Assembly (NCBI RefSeq): GCF_003837865.1
Contig: NZ_RQIS01000010.1
Location: 203,504-267,503, forward strand
From: Paraburkholderia dinghuensis
GTDB lineage: Bacteria; Pseudomonadota; Gammaproteobacteria; Burkholderiales; Burkholderiaceae
Reading direction: 5' to 3'
Length of the DNA stretch: 64,000 nt
Shown here: in pieces, positions 44,520-53,912 of the stretch
How the letters are laid out: every line of letters begins with the position of its first letter
How positions within the stretch are numbered: the first letter of the stretch is position 1
Notes under the pieces: model-generated
The model's input: the letters and a program-made list of their open reading frames with translations, nothing else
What the model was told of the DNA's origin: nothing
The model's database searches: none
Made by a program: the position numbers and the translations under genes

Positions 44520-44884
44520 TCGCCTTGCGTCTCCCTGTCGTTGTCCCGGTTGCCACGGTTGCCGTGGGTGTCCCGGTCGATGCGATCTGTGCCGTTGATC
44601 GCGAGCGAACGCAACGCGAGCACCACCGTGAAGGCGGTCATCGCGAAGCCGATCACGATGGCGGTGAGCACGAGCGCCTGCGGCACGGGATCGGCGTATT
44701 GCGCGCCTTCGGCGATCACGGGCGGCTTGCCCGTCGAGAGCCGGCCCATGGCGAGCAGGAACAGATTGATCGCATACGAGAACAGCGTGATTCCGAAGAT
44801 CACGGACAGCACCCGCGCGCATAGCAGCAGGTAAAGGCCGCTTGCGCAGAGCACGCCGAGTGTCACGGCATAGGCGGCTTCCAT
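44516..44884 (-). CDS. mrpC: Mrp-type Na+/H+ antiporter subunit C (NuoK-like)
   Basis: 122 residues. Three transmembrane helices with the conserved SVIFGITLFSYAINLFLLAM and PQALVLTAIVIGFAMTAFTV. The C-terminus is a hydrophilic Arg/Asp/Asn-rich tail (TDRIDRDTHGNRGNRDNDRE). Start overlaps the mrpA stop by 1 nt and its end overlaps mrpD, so translation is coupled. Confidence 0.94.
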   Translation of the reverse strand: MEAAYAVTLGVLCASGLYLLLCARVLSVIFGITLFSYAINLFLLAMGRLSTGKPPVIAEGAQYADPVPQALVLTAIVIGFAMTAFTVVLALRSLAINGTDRIDRDTHGNRGNRDNDRETQGE

Positions 44885-47685
44885 CAGCTTTTCTCCACCG
44901 ATTGCAGGTCTTTGTCGCGCACGCCGAGGTGCGAGACGATCGTGAGCGTCGTGCCGACCACCGCGCAGAAAACGCCGAGGTCGAACAACATGGCCGTGCT
45001 CAATTCGACTTCCCCGACGAGCGGCACATCGAAATGCCCGAACGCGGTCGTGAGGAACGGCCGCCCGAATGCCAGGCTACCGAGGCCGGTGCCCGCGGCC
45101 ACGAGAAGGCCGAGTCCCGTAAGCGCGCGATAGTTGATGCGGATGCGCGACTCGGTCCACAGCACGCCGCTCGCCAGATACTGCAGCAGCAGTGCCACGG
45201 AAAAGATCAGCGCGGCGATGAAGCCGCCGCCCGGCAGGTTGTGGCCGCGCAGGAACACGAACACGGCGACGAGCGTCGTGAGCGGCAGCATGAGCCGCGC
45301 GAGGATGGCGAGCAGCAGCGGGTGCGACTGCGACGTCCACGGCAGGCCGCCCGGCCCCGTCGCGGGCGCAGCGAGGCGCAGGCCGCGCAGCAGCGCCTTC
45401 ACCGCAATTCCGGCGACCGCGAGCACGCTGATCTCGACCATCGTGTCGAAGCCGCGGAAGTCCACGAGGATCACGTTCACCACGTTGTGTCCGCCGCTGC
45501 CCGGCAGCGCGTTCGCGAGAAAGAACGGCGCGATGCCCTGGCCCGGCGCACGCGTCATCACGGCCCAGGCGACGCCGCCGATCAGCGCGCCGCCCGCCAC
45601 TGCAATCACGCCATTGCGAACGCGCGCGCCCGCGCGCTCGACGACGCGCTGCCGGTTCGGCAGGAAGTAGAGCGCGAGCACGAGCAGCAGGACCGTCACG
45701 ATTTCGACCGACATCTGCGTGAGTGCGAGATCGGGAGCGGAGAAGCGGGCGAACGCGAGCGTGACGAAGAGGCCACAGGTGCCGAGCAGGATGAGCGCGA
45801 GAAGCGGGTTCGCGCGCATGCGCACCACGCCGAGCGCAAGCAGCGCGAGGAATGCGAGACCGGCGAGCGTGACCGCATCGATCGGCGTGGGGGCGAGCGG
45901 ACCGCCGATCGGGTCGAGCGCGAAGAGCGCCGAGCCCGGCACGACGATCATCGCGGCGATCATCCACGTCAGATACGTCGGCAGCGAGCCGTTTTCGAAC
46001 ACACGCACGACGACGGCGGCGGCCTGTTCGAGCCGCTGCACGAAGCGGTCGAAGCCTTCGCTCGCATTCATTTCGGAGAGCCGCGAGCGGTGATGGCGGA
46101 ACGCGTCGCGGCGCATGATGAACAGCAGCGCGCCCGCGCAGAACGACACCGCGCTCATCGCGAGCGGCAGGTTCAGGCCGTGCCAGATGCTCAGGCTGTA
46201 TTCCGGCACGGAGCCGCCGAGCGCGAACCACGCCGCCGATTCGAGCATGCGTCCGATGGTCTGCTGCGGAAAAAGGCCGACGGCGAGGCACAGCACCACG
46301 AGAATCTCGACGGGTAGCCGCATGAAGCGCGGCGGTTCATGCGGCGGGAAGTGCGGCAGGTCGCGCGGTGCGGCGCCGTCCCAGAACACGCCATAGATGA
46401 AGCGCAGCGAATACGCCACCGAGAGCCCGGTCGCCACGACGGCGAGCGCCGGAATGACCCAGTTGAAGTCGCCGAGCAGCCCTTGTGCGAGCGTCTCGCC
46501 GAAGAACATTTCCTTCGAGAGAAAGCCGTTGAGCAGCGGCACGCCGGCCATCGCGAGCGACGCGACGCCCGCGAGCGCAGCCGTATGCGGCATGTAGCGG
46601 CCCAGCCCGCGCAGGCGGCCGAGGTCGCGCGTGCCGGTTTCGTGATCGATGATGCCCGCCGCCATGAACAGCGACGCCTTGAACACCGCGTGATTGAACG
46701 TGTGGAACAGCGCGGCGACGGTGGAAAAATCCGTGTCGAGGCCGAACAGCAGCATGATGAGGCCGAGGTGACTGATCGTCGAATAGGCGAGCAGGCCTTT
46801 GAGGTCGCGTTGCACGAGCGCCATCGCCGCGCCGATCACGAGCGTCGCGAGGCCGACGAGGCTCACCGCGTAGAACCACCAGTTCGTGCCCTCCAGCACC
46901 GGATAGAGCCGCGCGAGCAGGAACACGCCGGCTTTCACCATCGTCGCCGAGTGCAGGTATGCGGAAACGGGCGTCGGCGCGGACATCGCGTGCGGCAGCC
47001 AGAAGTGGAACGGGAACTGCGCCGACTTCGTGAACGCGGCGAAGAGGATCAGCAGCAGGATCGCGGGATAGAGCGGATCCTGCTGCACCTGGCCCGCGTG
47101 TGCGAGCACGGCGGTCAGTTCGTAGCTGCCGCAGACGCGGCCAAGCAGCAGCACGGCCGCGAGCAGGGCGAGGCCACCTGCGCCCGTGATCGTGAGCGCC
47201 ATGCGGGCGCCGCGCCGCGCGTCGGGACGCGATGGCCAGAAGCCGATCAGCAGGAACGAGACGAGGCTCGTCAGCTCCCAGAAAACGACGAGCAGCAGCA
47301 GGTTGTCCGAGAGGACGACGCCGAGCATCGCGCCCATGAAGAGCAGCAGGAGCAGGTAAAGGCGTGGCAGCGACTCGCTGCCGGCGAGGTAGTAATGCGC
47401 GTAGATAAAGATGAGCACGCCGATCGCGAGCACGAGAAGCGCGAACATGAACGAGAGCCCGTCGAGCCGCAACGCAAGCGAGAGGCCGAGCCCCGGCACC
47501 CAGTCGTGGCGCCACGACAGGACACCGAAGGTTGCCATGCCGACGCGCTCGCTCAACAGCAGTCCGAGGCCGAACAGCGCCGCCCCGAACGGGATCCAGG
47601 CGGCGAGCGGCCGTGCGAGCTGTGTCGCCAGCGCGACGAGTGCCGCTGCTGCGAACGGTAGGACGACCAGCCACGCCAATGCCAT
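44884..47685 (-). CDS. mrpA: Mrp-type Na+/H+ antiporter subunit A fused to B
   Basis: 933 residues from ATG 47685 (GGAGAG upstream; an in-frame extension to 47757 lacks support). It is NuoL-like in the N-terminal two thirds (FWELTSLVSFLLIGFWPSRP; SAQFPFHFWLPHAMSAPTPV, SAYLHSATMVKAGVFLLARL), then the MrpA C-terminal helices, and ends with an MrpB domain (RINYRALTGLGLLVAAGTGL; FGHFDVPLVGEVELSTAMLF). The A-B fusion gives the six-gene group 2 (PhaAB) arrangement. Exports Na+ or K+ in exchange for protons, aiding pH and salt tolerance. Confidence 0.95.
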   Translation of the reverse strand: MALAWLVVLPFAAAALVALATQLARPLAAWIPFGAALFGLGLLLSERVGMATFGVLSWRHDWVPGLGLSLALRLDGLSFMFALLVLAIGVLIFIYAHYYLAGSESLPRLYLLLLLFMGAMLGVVLSDNLLLLVVFWELTSLVSFLLIGFWPSRPDARRGARMALTITGAGGLALLAAVLLLGRVCGSYELTAVLAHAGQVQQDPLYPAILLLILFAAFTKSAQFPFHFWLPHAMSAPTPVSAYLHSATMVKAGVFLLARLYPVLEGTNWWFYAVSLVGLATLVIGAAMALVQRDLKGLLAYSTISHLGLIMLLFGLDTDFSTVAALFHTFNHAVFKASLFMAAGIIDHETGTRDLGRLRGLGRYMPHTAALAGVASLAMAGVPLLNGFLSKEMFFGETLAQGLLGDFNWVIPALAVVATGLSVAYSLRFIYGVFWDGAAPRDLPHFPPHEPPRFMRLPVEILVVLCLAVGLFPQQTIGRMLESAAWFALGGSVPEYSLSIWHGLNLPLAMSAVSFCAGALLFIMRRDAFRHHRSRLSEMNASEGFDRFVQRLEQAAAVVVRVFENGSLPTYLTWMIAAMIVVPGSALFALDPIGGPLAPTPIDAVTLAGLAFLALLALGVVRMRANPLLALILLGTCGLFVTLAFARFSAPDLALTQMSVEIVTVLLLVLALYFLPNRQRVVERAGARVRNGVIAVAGGALIGGVAWAVMTRAPGQGIAPFFLANALPGSGGHNVVNVILVDFRGFDTMVEISVLAVAGIAVKALLRGLRLAAPATGPGGLPWTSQSHPLLLAILARLMLPLTTLVAVFVFLRGHNLPGGGFIAALIFSVALLLQYLASGVLWTESRIRINYRALTGLGLLVAAGTGLGSLAFGRPFLTTAFGHFDVPLVGEVELSTAMLFDLGVFCAVVGTTLTIVSHLGVRDKDLQSVEKS

Positions 47686-47830
47686 TCGACTCTCTCCGGT
47701 AACGCCTGCATGAAAGAAACGGGTGCCGGAATGTCGCGCACCGAAGACAACGATCATAGCCGCAAATGACGCCGTTTCTTATCTCGATAAATTACCTTGA
47801 TGCCGCGCGGCGAACCGCACGCGCGAAGAC

Positions 47831-49096
47831 TCAGGCCATCTGACTCAGCGTCTTGCGAAACCGCATGAGCGAGAGCGCAAACAGCACGCTGCCGATCACC
47901 ACGAGCCACAGGAACGGCGGCCAGACGACGCCGCTGCCCGCGCCCCGATAGAGGATCGCCTGGCTCAGTTCTACGAAGTGCGTGGTGGGCGCCACGAGCA
48001 TGAGGTCCTGCGCGAACTGGGGCATCGACTCGCGGGGCGTGTTGCCGCCCGAGAGCATCTGCAGCGGCAGCATCACGAGCACGAGCAGCATACCGAACTG
48101 CGGCATGCTGCGCGCGAGCGTCGCCATGTAGATGCCCATGGAGGTCGTGGCGAACAGATGCAGCGCCGCGCCGGTGAGAAAGAGCGGCACCGACCCTTCG
48201 ATCGGCACGCGCAGTGCGCCGCGCACGATGAAGGTAACCGAACACGCGGCCGCCACGAGCACGACGAGCCCCATCGACCAGATCTTGGCGAGCATGATCT
48301 CGGTGGGCGTGACGGGCATGACGAGCAGATGCTCGATGGTGCCGTGCTCGCGCTCGCGGATGAGCGCCGCACCCGTGAGGATGATGGAGAGCATCGTCAC
48401 GTTGTTGATGATCTCCATGAGCGAGCCGAACCACGCCTGCGTGAGATTCGGATTGAAGCGCATGCGCACTGCCAGATCGACCGCAGGAACCGCCGACGTG
48501 CGATAGCGGTTCACGAACGTGCTCACCTCGTCGCTGATCATCTGCTGGATATAGCCGCTGCCCGTGAATGCCTGGCTCATGCGCGTGGCGTCCACGTTGA
48601 GCTGTACTTCGGCGGCGCGGCCGGCCAGCACGTCGCGCTGCAGGTTCGGCGGAATGCTGAGCACGAAGGTGTAGCGGCCCGCGACGCCCGTCGTGGGTTC
48701 GTCGAGGATCAGGAGGTCGGGGTCGTGGATGAGCGCACAGCACAGGCCGAGCTTCTGCTTCATGCCGCCCGAGAGCTTGCCTGTGGGGCGCGCGAGGAAC
48801 GGATCGAGGCCCGTCGCGCGCGTGAGCGCGTCGGCGATCAGGCCTTGCAGCGTGGGGGAGGTGAAGTAGTCTTTCCAGCCGATCTCGGCGGCGGTTATGG
48901 TGCTTTGCGTCGTCGGCGCGTAGTTCGGGAAGGTCTGCGGCACCGGCATTGGCGGCTGCTCGAAAGGCGGTGCGAGCGAAACGCAGCCGGCTAGCGCGGC
49001 GACGAGCATCGCCGGCGGCAATTGCCGGGCGGCCGATGCGGTTGATGAGGCAAAGGCGGCGGCGGAAAACGCCAGACGTTTCTGGCCGCAATTCAT
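47831..49096 (-). pseudogene. In-frame chimera: efflux outer-membrane lipoprotein / ABC ATPase / ABC-2 permease fragments
   Basis: A 421-codon open frame from ATG 49096 (AGGAG upstream). Residues 1-90 are the N-terminus of a NodT/OprM-type lipoprotein (lipobox LAGC, C38; then [31 protein letters not shown]). Residues 89-138 are the middle of an ABC ATPase: [20 protein letters not shown], then [20 protein letters not shown] and DEPTTGV; Walker A is missing. From residue 139 it is the C-terminal two thirds of a YhhJ-type ABC-2 permease ([40 protein letters not shown]) with its transmembrane helices. These are normally separate genes of one export operon, so two internal deletions probably fused them in frame (junctions near 48825-48832 and 48680-48690). 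It could not work as any of the parents. Confidence 0.8.
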
Positions 49097-49713
49097 CGCT
49101 GTTTTCTCCTCTCGCGCTTGCCGGCATGGTCCGCTGCGGGCCGGCATCAGCGCGATGCCTTGAGCCTTGCGTTCGATGCCGTTGGTCAATGCGGGCGCCG
49201 GACCGTGTCGGCGACAGGGGCGACGCAACCGGGTGCGACAACGGCCGCGGACTTTCAATGCGTGGGTGCAGCACGGGCGCAATGTGCGCGGCCAATCGGG
49301 AAATGATGCTAGCGCGACGGCGAAAATCGTGACGGCGGGGTGTTCACTGGTGCGGCCCCATATAACGTTGGCCAGCGAATGCACGCCTCATCGTCGGACA
49401 GGAAGGGCGTGCTGTGTCCCGACGATGAGCGTCGGGGTTGTAAAGAATTTAAAAATGTCAGGCTGAAAACTTTTAGACGGTTTTTCAATGTTCTCGGATA
49501 GTTCCTATTTTAAGAGATAGTAATTTAGGACAGGTCTCATTCATTTGCCTATTCGTTGGGCAGAAAATCGGCTCGCCGCCAAAGTAACTATCGGGGTGAT
49601 CGTTATCTGAACGGCGAAAGCGCCAATCCCTTTGATGTAGCAAGAACATCGGTGCACGGTTTCGCAGCCATGCCCGCGCGTGTTCGCATCTCTTTTTTTC
49701 TACGGGTTCCATT
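49097..49713. other. Divergent intergenic region, chimera gene / fimbrial operon
   Basis: 617 nt. The 49430-49713 part is AT-rich (e.g. GTAAAGAATTTAAAAATG near 49440) and should carry the fimbrial promoter. The rest is GC-rich with no convincing gene. A large hairpin lies at 49387-49429. Confidence 0.5.
49387..49429. repeat. Imperfect 14-bp hairpin
   Basis: CTCATCGTCGGACA (49387-49400) pairs with TGTCCCGACGATGAG (49415-49429), with one bulged C and a 14-nt loop. It lies at the border between GC-rich and AT-rich sequence upstream of the fimbrial genes. Role unknown: terminator remnant or regulatory hairpin. Confidence 0.5.
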
Positions 49714-50256
49714 GTGAAAAAACATATTCTCGCCTTTTCGATCGCTGTCGCGCCGGTTTTCGCATTCGCCGCCCCCAGCACCAACACCATCAATTTCCAG
49801 GGTGAAGTCACCGATCAGACCTGTGACGTCACGATCAACGGCAACGCGTCCAACCCGACCGTGCTGCTCCCGACCGTGTCGACCATGCAGCTCGCCGCCG
49901 CCGGCGATACGGCTGGGCAGACCACGTTCACCATCGGCGTGAGCGGTTGCATGGCGCCGACCACGACGGCTCAAGCCATCGGCACGGTGTTCGTCGGCAA
50001 CCAGGTCACGAGCCAGGGCAACCTCGGCAACACCGGCACCGCTACGAACGTCGCGCTGCAGCTTCTCGATCCGCAGTCGCCCAGCTCGCCGTTCGATCTG
50101 AGCAGCGCCGAAGGCTATACGGCAGCGGGCATGTCGCTTCCGGTTGGCGCAACGTCCGCGTCGTATGACTTCGCCGTTCAGTACGTCGCCGAAGCTGGCG
50201 CCGCCACGGCTGGCTCGGTGCTCGGCAGCGTGCAATACGCAGTGACTTACCGGTAA
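49714..50256 (+). CDS. Type 1-like fimbrial major subunit
   Basis: 180 residues from GTG 49714. Signal peptide MKKHILAFSIAVAPVFAFAA; mature protein starts PSTNTINFQGEVTDQTCDVT. The pilin Cys pair is present (TDQTCDV and GVSGCMAP), as is the C-terminal donor-complementing-type strand ending VQYAVTYR, with penultimate Tyr. It is first in a five-gene chaperone-usher operon and the only small pilin, so likely the main shaft subunit. Confidence 0.92.
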   Translation: MKKHILAFSIAVAPVFAFAAPSTNTINFQGEVTDQTCDVTINGNASNPTVLLPTVSTMQLAAAGDTAGQTTFTIGVSGCMAPTTTAQAIGTVFVGNQVTSQGNLGNTGTATNVALQLLDPQSPSSPFDLSSAEGYTAAGMSLPVGATSASYDFAVQYVAEAGAATAGSVLGSVQYAVTYR

Positions 50257-50362
50257 GCGCCGGAGGTGCTTGCGGCGCCGGGCCCGACGTTCCTGTCGGG
50301 GCTGGCGTCGCGGCATCTGTTGCTGATTGATCTGGTCCAAATCCTGTAGGTTCGGTGTACTC

Positions 50363-51118
50363 ATGAACTCGCGTTATAGCACTTTCTTTTCCGCGCTCAT
50401 CGTCGCCGCCCAGGTGGCCATCATGGGGACCGCCGCGGCCAGCGTGAAGCTTCCCGCTACACGCGTGATCTACGATGCGAGCCTTCGGGAGCGCGCCTTG
50501 CAGTTCACGAGCCAGGACGACGGGCCGAGCGTGATGCAGGTATGGGTCGACTCGGGCGACGAGAAGTCGACGCCCAAAACAGCGGATGCTCCGTTCATCG
50601 TCACGCCCCCGGTATTCCGTATCGAACCGAAAGCGGGGCAGACGGTGCGCCTTGTGTTCACCGGAGCGAACCTGCCGCAGGACCGCGAATCGGTGTTCTA
50701 CCTGAACACGTTGCAGATTCCGTCCGTCAACGCCGCGTACGCCGACCAGAACCAGATGATGGTCATGCTGCGTAACCGGCTGAAACTTTTCTATCGTCCT
50801 GCCGGAATCGAAGGTGGCGTGCAGGATGCGTACAAGAAACTCACGTTTAGCCTTCTGGCGGGCGCCAAGGGAACGCGTATCGCGGTCAGCAACGGCTCGG
50901 GCTATTACATGTCGCTCGTCGATGCTGCCCTGACCTGCGGCGCACACGCCGCCACGTTTGCGGCCGATATGGTCGCCCCCCGCGCAGAAGCGCAATGGGA
51001 CGTGAAGGGCGACTGCCCGGCAGGTACCGCGCAAGCCAGCGTGAAAATTCACTACGTGGATGACTACGGCGCGATCCGGCCTGCGGAGTATCCAGTTTCC
51101 CCCGCTGGAGCGAAATGA
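50363..51118 (+). CDS. Periplasmic fimbrial chaperone 1 (PapD-like)
   Basis: 251 residues from ATG 50363. Signal peptide, then ATRVIYDASLRERALQFTSQ. The G1-F1 region is present: PPVFRIEPKAGQTVRLVFTG, then NLPQDRESVFYLNTLQIP, the PapD family signature. The C-terminal Ig domain follows. It would donate a beta strand to subunits and deliver them to the usher, whose gene overlaps by 4 nt. Confidence 0.93.
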   Translation: MNSRYSTFFSALIVAAQVAIMGTAAASVKLPATRVIYDASLRERALQFTSQDDGPSVMQVWVDSGDEKSTPKTADAPFIVTPPVFRIEPKAGQTVRLVFTGANLPQDRESVFYLNTLQIPSVNAAYADQNQMMVMLRNRLKLFYRPAGIEGGVQDAYKKLTFSLLAGAKGTRIAVSNGSGYYMSLVDAALTCGAHAATFAADMVAPRAEAQWDVKGDCPAGTAQASVKIHYVDDYGAIRPAEYPVSPAGAK

Positions 51119-53907
51119 CATTGCCCCGTCTGCACGCCGCACCAGGCTTGCGCTCTGGTGCGCGCAAGCCTGCATGGCCGGTGCGCATGTCGCTCGTCGG
51201 TGCCGCGCTGGGGTTCGCGGCGCCGCTGTGCCATGCCGTTGCGGCACCGGTCGGCGATGCAGGCTCGTCCGGCGGTACGACACTCGCGTACAGCTTTGAC
51301 AGCAAGCTGCTGCTCGGCACGCCGCTCGGCGTGGCCGATATCGAGCGCTTCAACAAGGCGAACGCGATTGAGCCGGGAAGCTATCGCGTCGACGTCTACG
51401 TCAACGACGTATTCGTTACGCGCGAGGCGGTCGAATTCCGCAGTGCTGGCGGCGATGTTCATCCTTGTCTGAGCGACCAGTTCCTCGCCACGGCGGGCAT
51501 CGACATCAAGGGTGCCGCCGCCGGTGCCGCGGCTCCAGCCACATCCGGCGATAGCACGCCGGGCTCGCCGGTGCCGTCCGGCGATGCCCCCGCGACGGGC
51601 GCTTCAACAGACACATCCGATGCAGGCACCTCCGGTGGCGAGGCGGCTCTGCAATGCGGGCCGCTCGCGCATCGCGTGCCGGGCGCATCGACGGCATTCG
51701 ACCTGCCGCGCCTGCGTCTCAACATCACCGTTCCGCAAGCCCAGATGAAGCATGTGGCTCGCGGCGCGATCGACGCGTCGAGCTTCGACGCCGGAGAAAC
51801 CGCTGCCTGGGTGAACTATGACGTGAACTACTTCACGGCATCGGCATCGGGCTATAAATCCGACTCGCTGTACACGGGCATCAATGCCGGCCTGAACGTC
51901 GGCCTGTGGCGTCTGCGGCAGCAGTCCACCTACAACTGGGGTAGCAGCGCCGGGATCACCCGAAGCAACTGGAACAACATCCGCACTTATGCGGAGCGGC
52001 CACTGGTGTCGCTCGGCAGCAAGCTCATTGTCGGGCAGAACTACACGGGCGGGACGCTGTTCAGTTCGGTCGGCTACACGGGTTTTCATCTGGAAACCGA
52101 CGATCGCATGCTGCCCGATTCGATGCGCGGTTATGCGCCGGTCGTCAACGGTGTCGCGAACACGAACGCACGCGTGGTGGTCAGCCAGAACGGCAACGTG
52201 ATCTACCAGACCACGGTTGCCCCCGGCCCGTTTTCTATCACCGATCTGAACCCGACCAGCTTTCAGGGCGACCTGAGCGTTCAGGTGTTCGAGGCGAACG
52301 GTCAGGTGTCGACGTTCACGGTGCCGTTCTCGGCCGTGCCCAACTCGCTGCGTCCCGGTCTTTCGCACTGGAGCACGACGGTGGGACAGGTGCGCCAGAT
52401 CGAAGGCTCGAGTGCAAAGTTCGGAGACCTGACTTACGAGCGCGGTCTGACCAACGCAATTACCGTCAATGGCGGCGTGCGCGTTTCACCCGATTACCAG
52501 TCGATGATGTCCGGCGCCGTGCTGGCAACGCGAGTCGGTGCGATCGGGGCGAACGTGGCCTGGTCGCACGCGCTCGACGTGGGCGGCCATCACGTGAACG
52601 GCTGGCTCGGCTCCATCAACTACAGCAATACGATCCAGCGGACCGGCACGACGTTCACGCTGGCCGGCTACCGCTATTCGACCGGTGGATATCGCGATTT
52701 CGTCGATGCGTTGAGCGCGCGCGCGGCGGCGGCGCGTGGTGTGGACTGGTCGTCGACGACCTACAAGCAGCGCGACCAGTTCCTCGTCAACGTCAACCAG
52801 AATTTCGGCAGTTACGGCTCGCTGTCCGGGTCGGCTTCGACTAGCAGCTATTACGGCCGGCACGCGCGCGATACGCAATTCCAGATCAGCTACAACAACC
52901 ACTTCAAGTCGATCAGCTACAACCTGTCACTGATCCGTCAGCAGACGGGCACGCTGTACGGCGCGAGCACGCCGGGGTTGATCGGCGGCACCATGGGGCA
53001 GACCAATACGATCGGGTCCAGGTCGACCACCGCGTTTATGGCGACCGTGTCGATTCCGATCAACTTCGGGTCGCGCTCGGCATCGGTCTCGGGCAGCTTC
53101 TCGCACAGCAGCGATCAGGGGGCGATGTACCAGGCATCGGTGAGCGGCATCGCCGACGAGGCACAGTCGCTCAGCTACGGGCTCACCGCGTCCGGGGAAA
53201 CACAAAGCGCATCGAGGAGTTTCGCCGGCAACATCCAGAAGAACCTGTCGATGATCACCGTCGGTGCGAACTATTCGAACGGCAACGGCTACTGGCAGGC
53301 CGGTGCGACTGCGCGCGGCGCGGCGGTCGTGCACTCGGGCGGGGTCACGCTCGGGCCGTATCTGAGCGACACGTTCGGCATCGTCGAAGCCAAGGGCGCG
53401 GAAGGGGCGACCGTACGCAACACGCAGGGCACGAAGGTGGACGGGTGGGGCTATGCGATTGTTCCGTCGCTGACACCATATCGGTACAACGAGGTCGCGC
53501 TCGATACGAAGGGCATCAACCCCAACGCGGAACTGACCGGCGGTCAGGTGCGCGTCGCGCCGTACGCGGGTTCGGCTGTGCGGCTGAAGTTCGAGACGCG
53601 GATCGGCCATGCGCTCCTGATCGGCGCGACCAGGCCTGACGGAGAGCCGCTTCCGCTCGGCGCGGACGTGCTCGATAGCTCGGGCGCGGCGATCGGTGTG
53701 GTCGGTCAGGGAAGTCAGGTGTACGCGCGTGTGGCGTCGGAGGAGGGTGCGCTCATGGTGAAGTGGGGTAGCAAGGCGTCCGAGCAGTGCTCGATTGCGT
53801 ATCACGTCAAGGAGCAAGACCGCACGGCACCCATTTCGCGGTTCGATGCCCAGTGTCTGCCGGCACCGGCAGCACCGGCGAATGTTGCCGGAACCGTTGT
53901 CCGGTGA
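51115..53907 (+). CDS. Outer-membrane fimbrial usher (FimD/PapC-like)
   Basis: 930 residues. Signal peptide followed by the N-terminal chaperone-binding domain (YSFDSKLLLGTPLGVADIER; GSYRVDVYVNDVFVTREAVE), a 24-strand beta-barrel core with plug (GYAPVVNGVANTNARVVVSQ, NGNVIYQTTVAPGPFSITDL) and C-terminal domains (TRPDGEPLPLGADVLDSSGA). The N-terminal domain carries a roughly 45-residue Ala/Gly/Ser/Thr low-complexity insertion at about residues 133-177, between C118 and C181, which is unusual for ushers. Confidence 0.94.
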   Translation: MTLPRLHAAPGLRSGARKPAWPVRMSLVGAALGFAAPLCHAVAAPVGDAGSSGGTTLAYSFDSKLLLGTPLGVADIERFNKANAIEPGSYRVDVYVNDVFVTREAVEFRSAGGDVHPCLSDQFLATAGIDIKGAAAGAAAPATSGDSTPGSPVPSGDAPATGASTDTSDAGTSGGEAALQCGPLAHRVPGASTAFDLPRLRLNITVPQAQMKHVARGAIDASSFDAGETAAWVNYDVNYFTASASGYKSDSLYTGINAGLNVGLWRLRQQSTYNWGSSAGITRSNWNNIRTYAERPLVSLGSKLIVGQNYTGGTLFSSVGYTGFHLETDDRMLPDSMRGYAPVVNGVANTNARVVVSQNGNVIYQTTVAPGPFSITDLNPTSFQGDLSVQVFEANGQVSTFTVPFSAVPNSLRPGLSHWSTTVGQVRQIEGSSAKFGDLTYERGLTNAITVNGGVRVSPDYQSMMSGAVLATRVGAIGANVAWSHALDVGGHHVNGWLGSINYSNTIQRTGTTFTLAGYRYSTGGYRDFVDALSARAAAARGVDWSSTTYKQRDQFLVNVNQNFGSYGSLSGSASTSSYYGRHARDTQFQISYNNHFKSISYNLSLIRQQTGTLYGASTPGLIGGTMGQTNTIGSRSTTAFMATVSIPINFGSRSASVSGSFSHSSDQGAMYQASVSGIADEAQSLSYGLTASGETQSASRSFAGNIQKNLSMITVGANYSNGNGYWQAGATARGAAVVHSGGVTLGPYLSDTFGIVEAKGAEGATVRNTQGTKVDGWGYAIVPSLTPYRYNEVALDTKGINPNAELTGGQVRVAPYAGSAVRLKFETRIGHALLIGATRPDGEPLPLGADVLDSSGAAIGVVGQGSQVYARVASEEGALMVKWGSKASEQCSIAYHVKEQDRTAPISRFDAQCLPAPAAPANVAGTVVR

Positions 53908-53912
53908 GCCTT

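Noticed and set aside
44842..46317. Long plus-strand frame opposite mrpA
   Set aside because: Its composition is Arg/Glu/His-rich with no domain, and it is antisense to a well-supported membrane protein.
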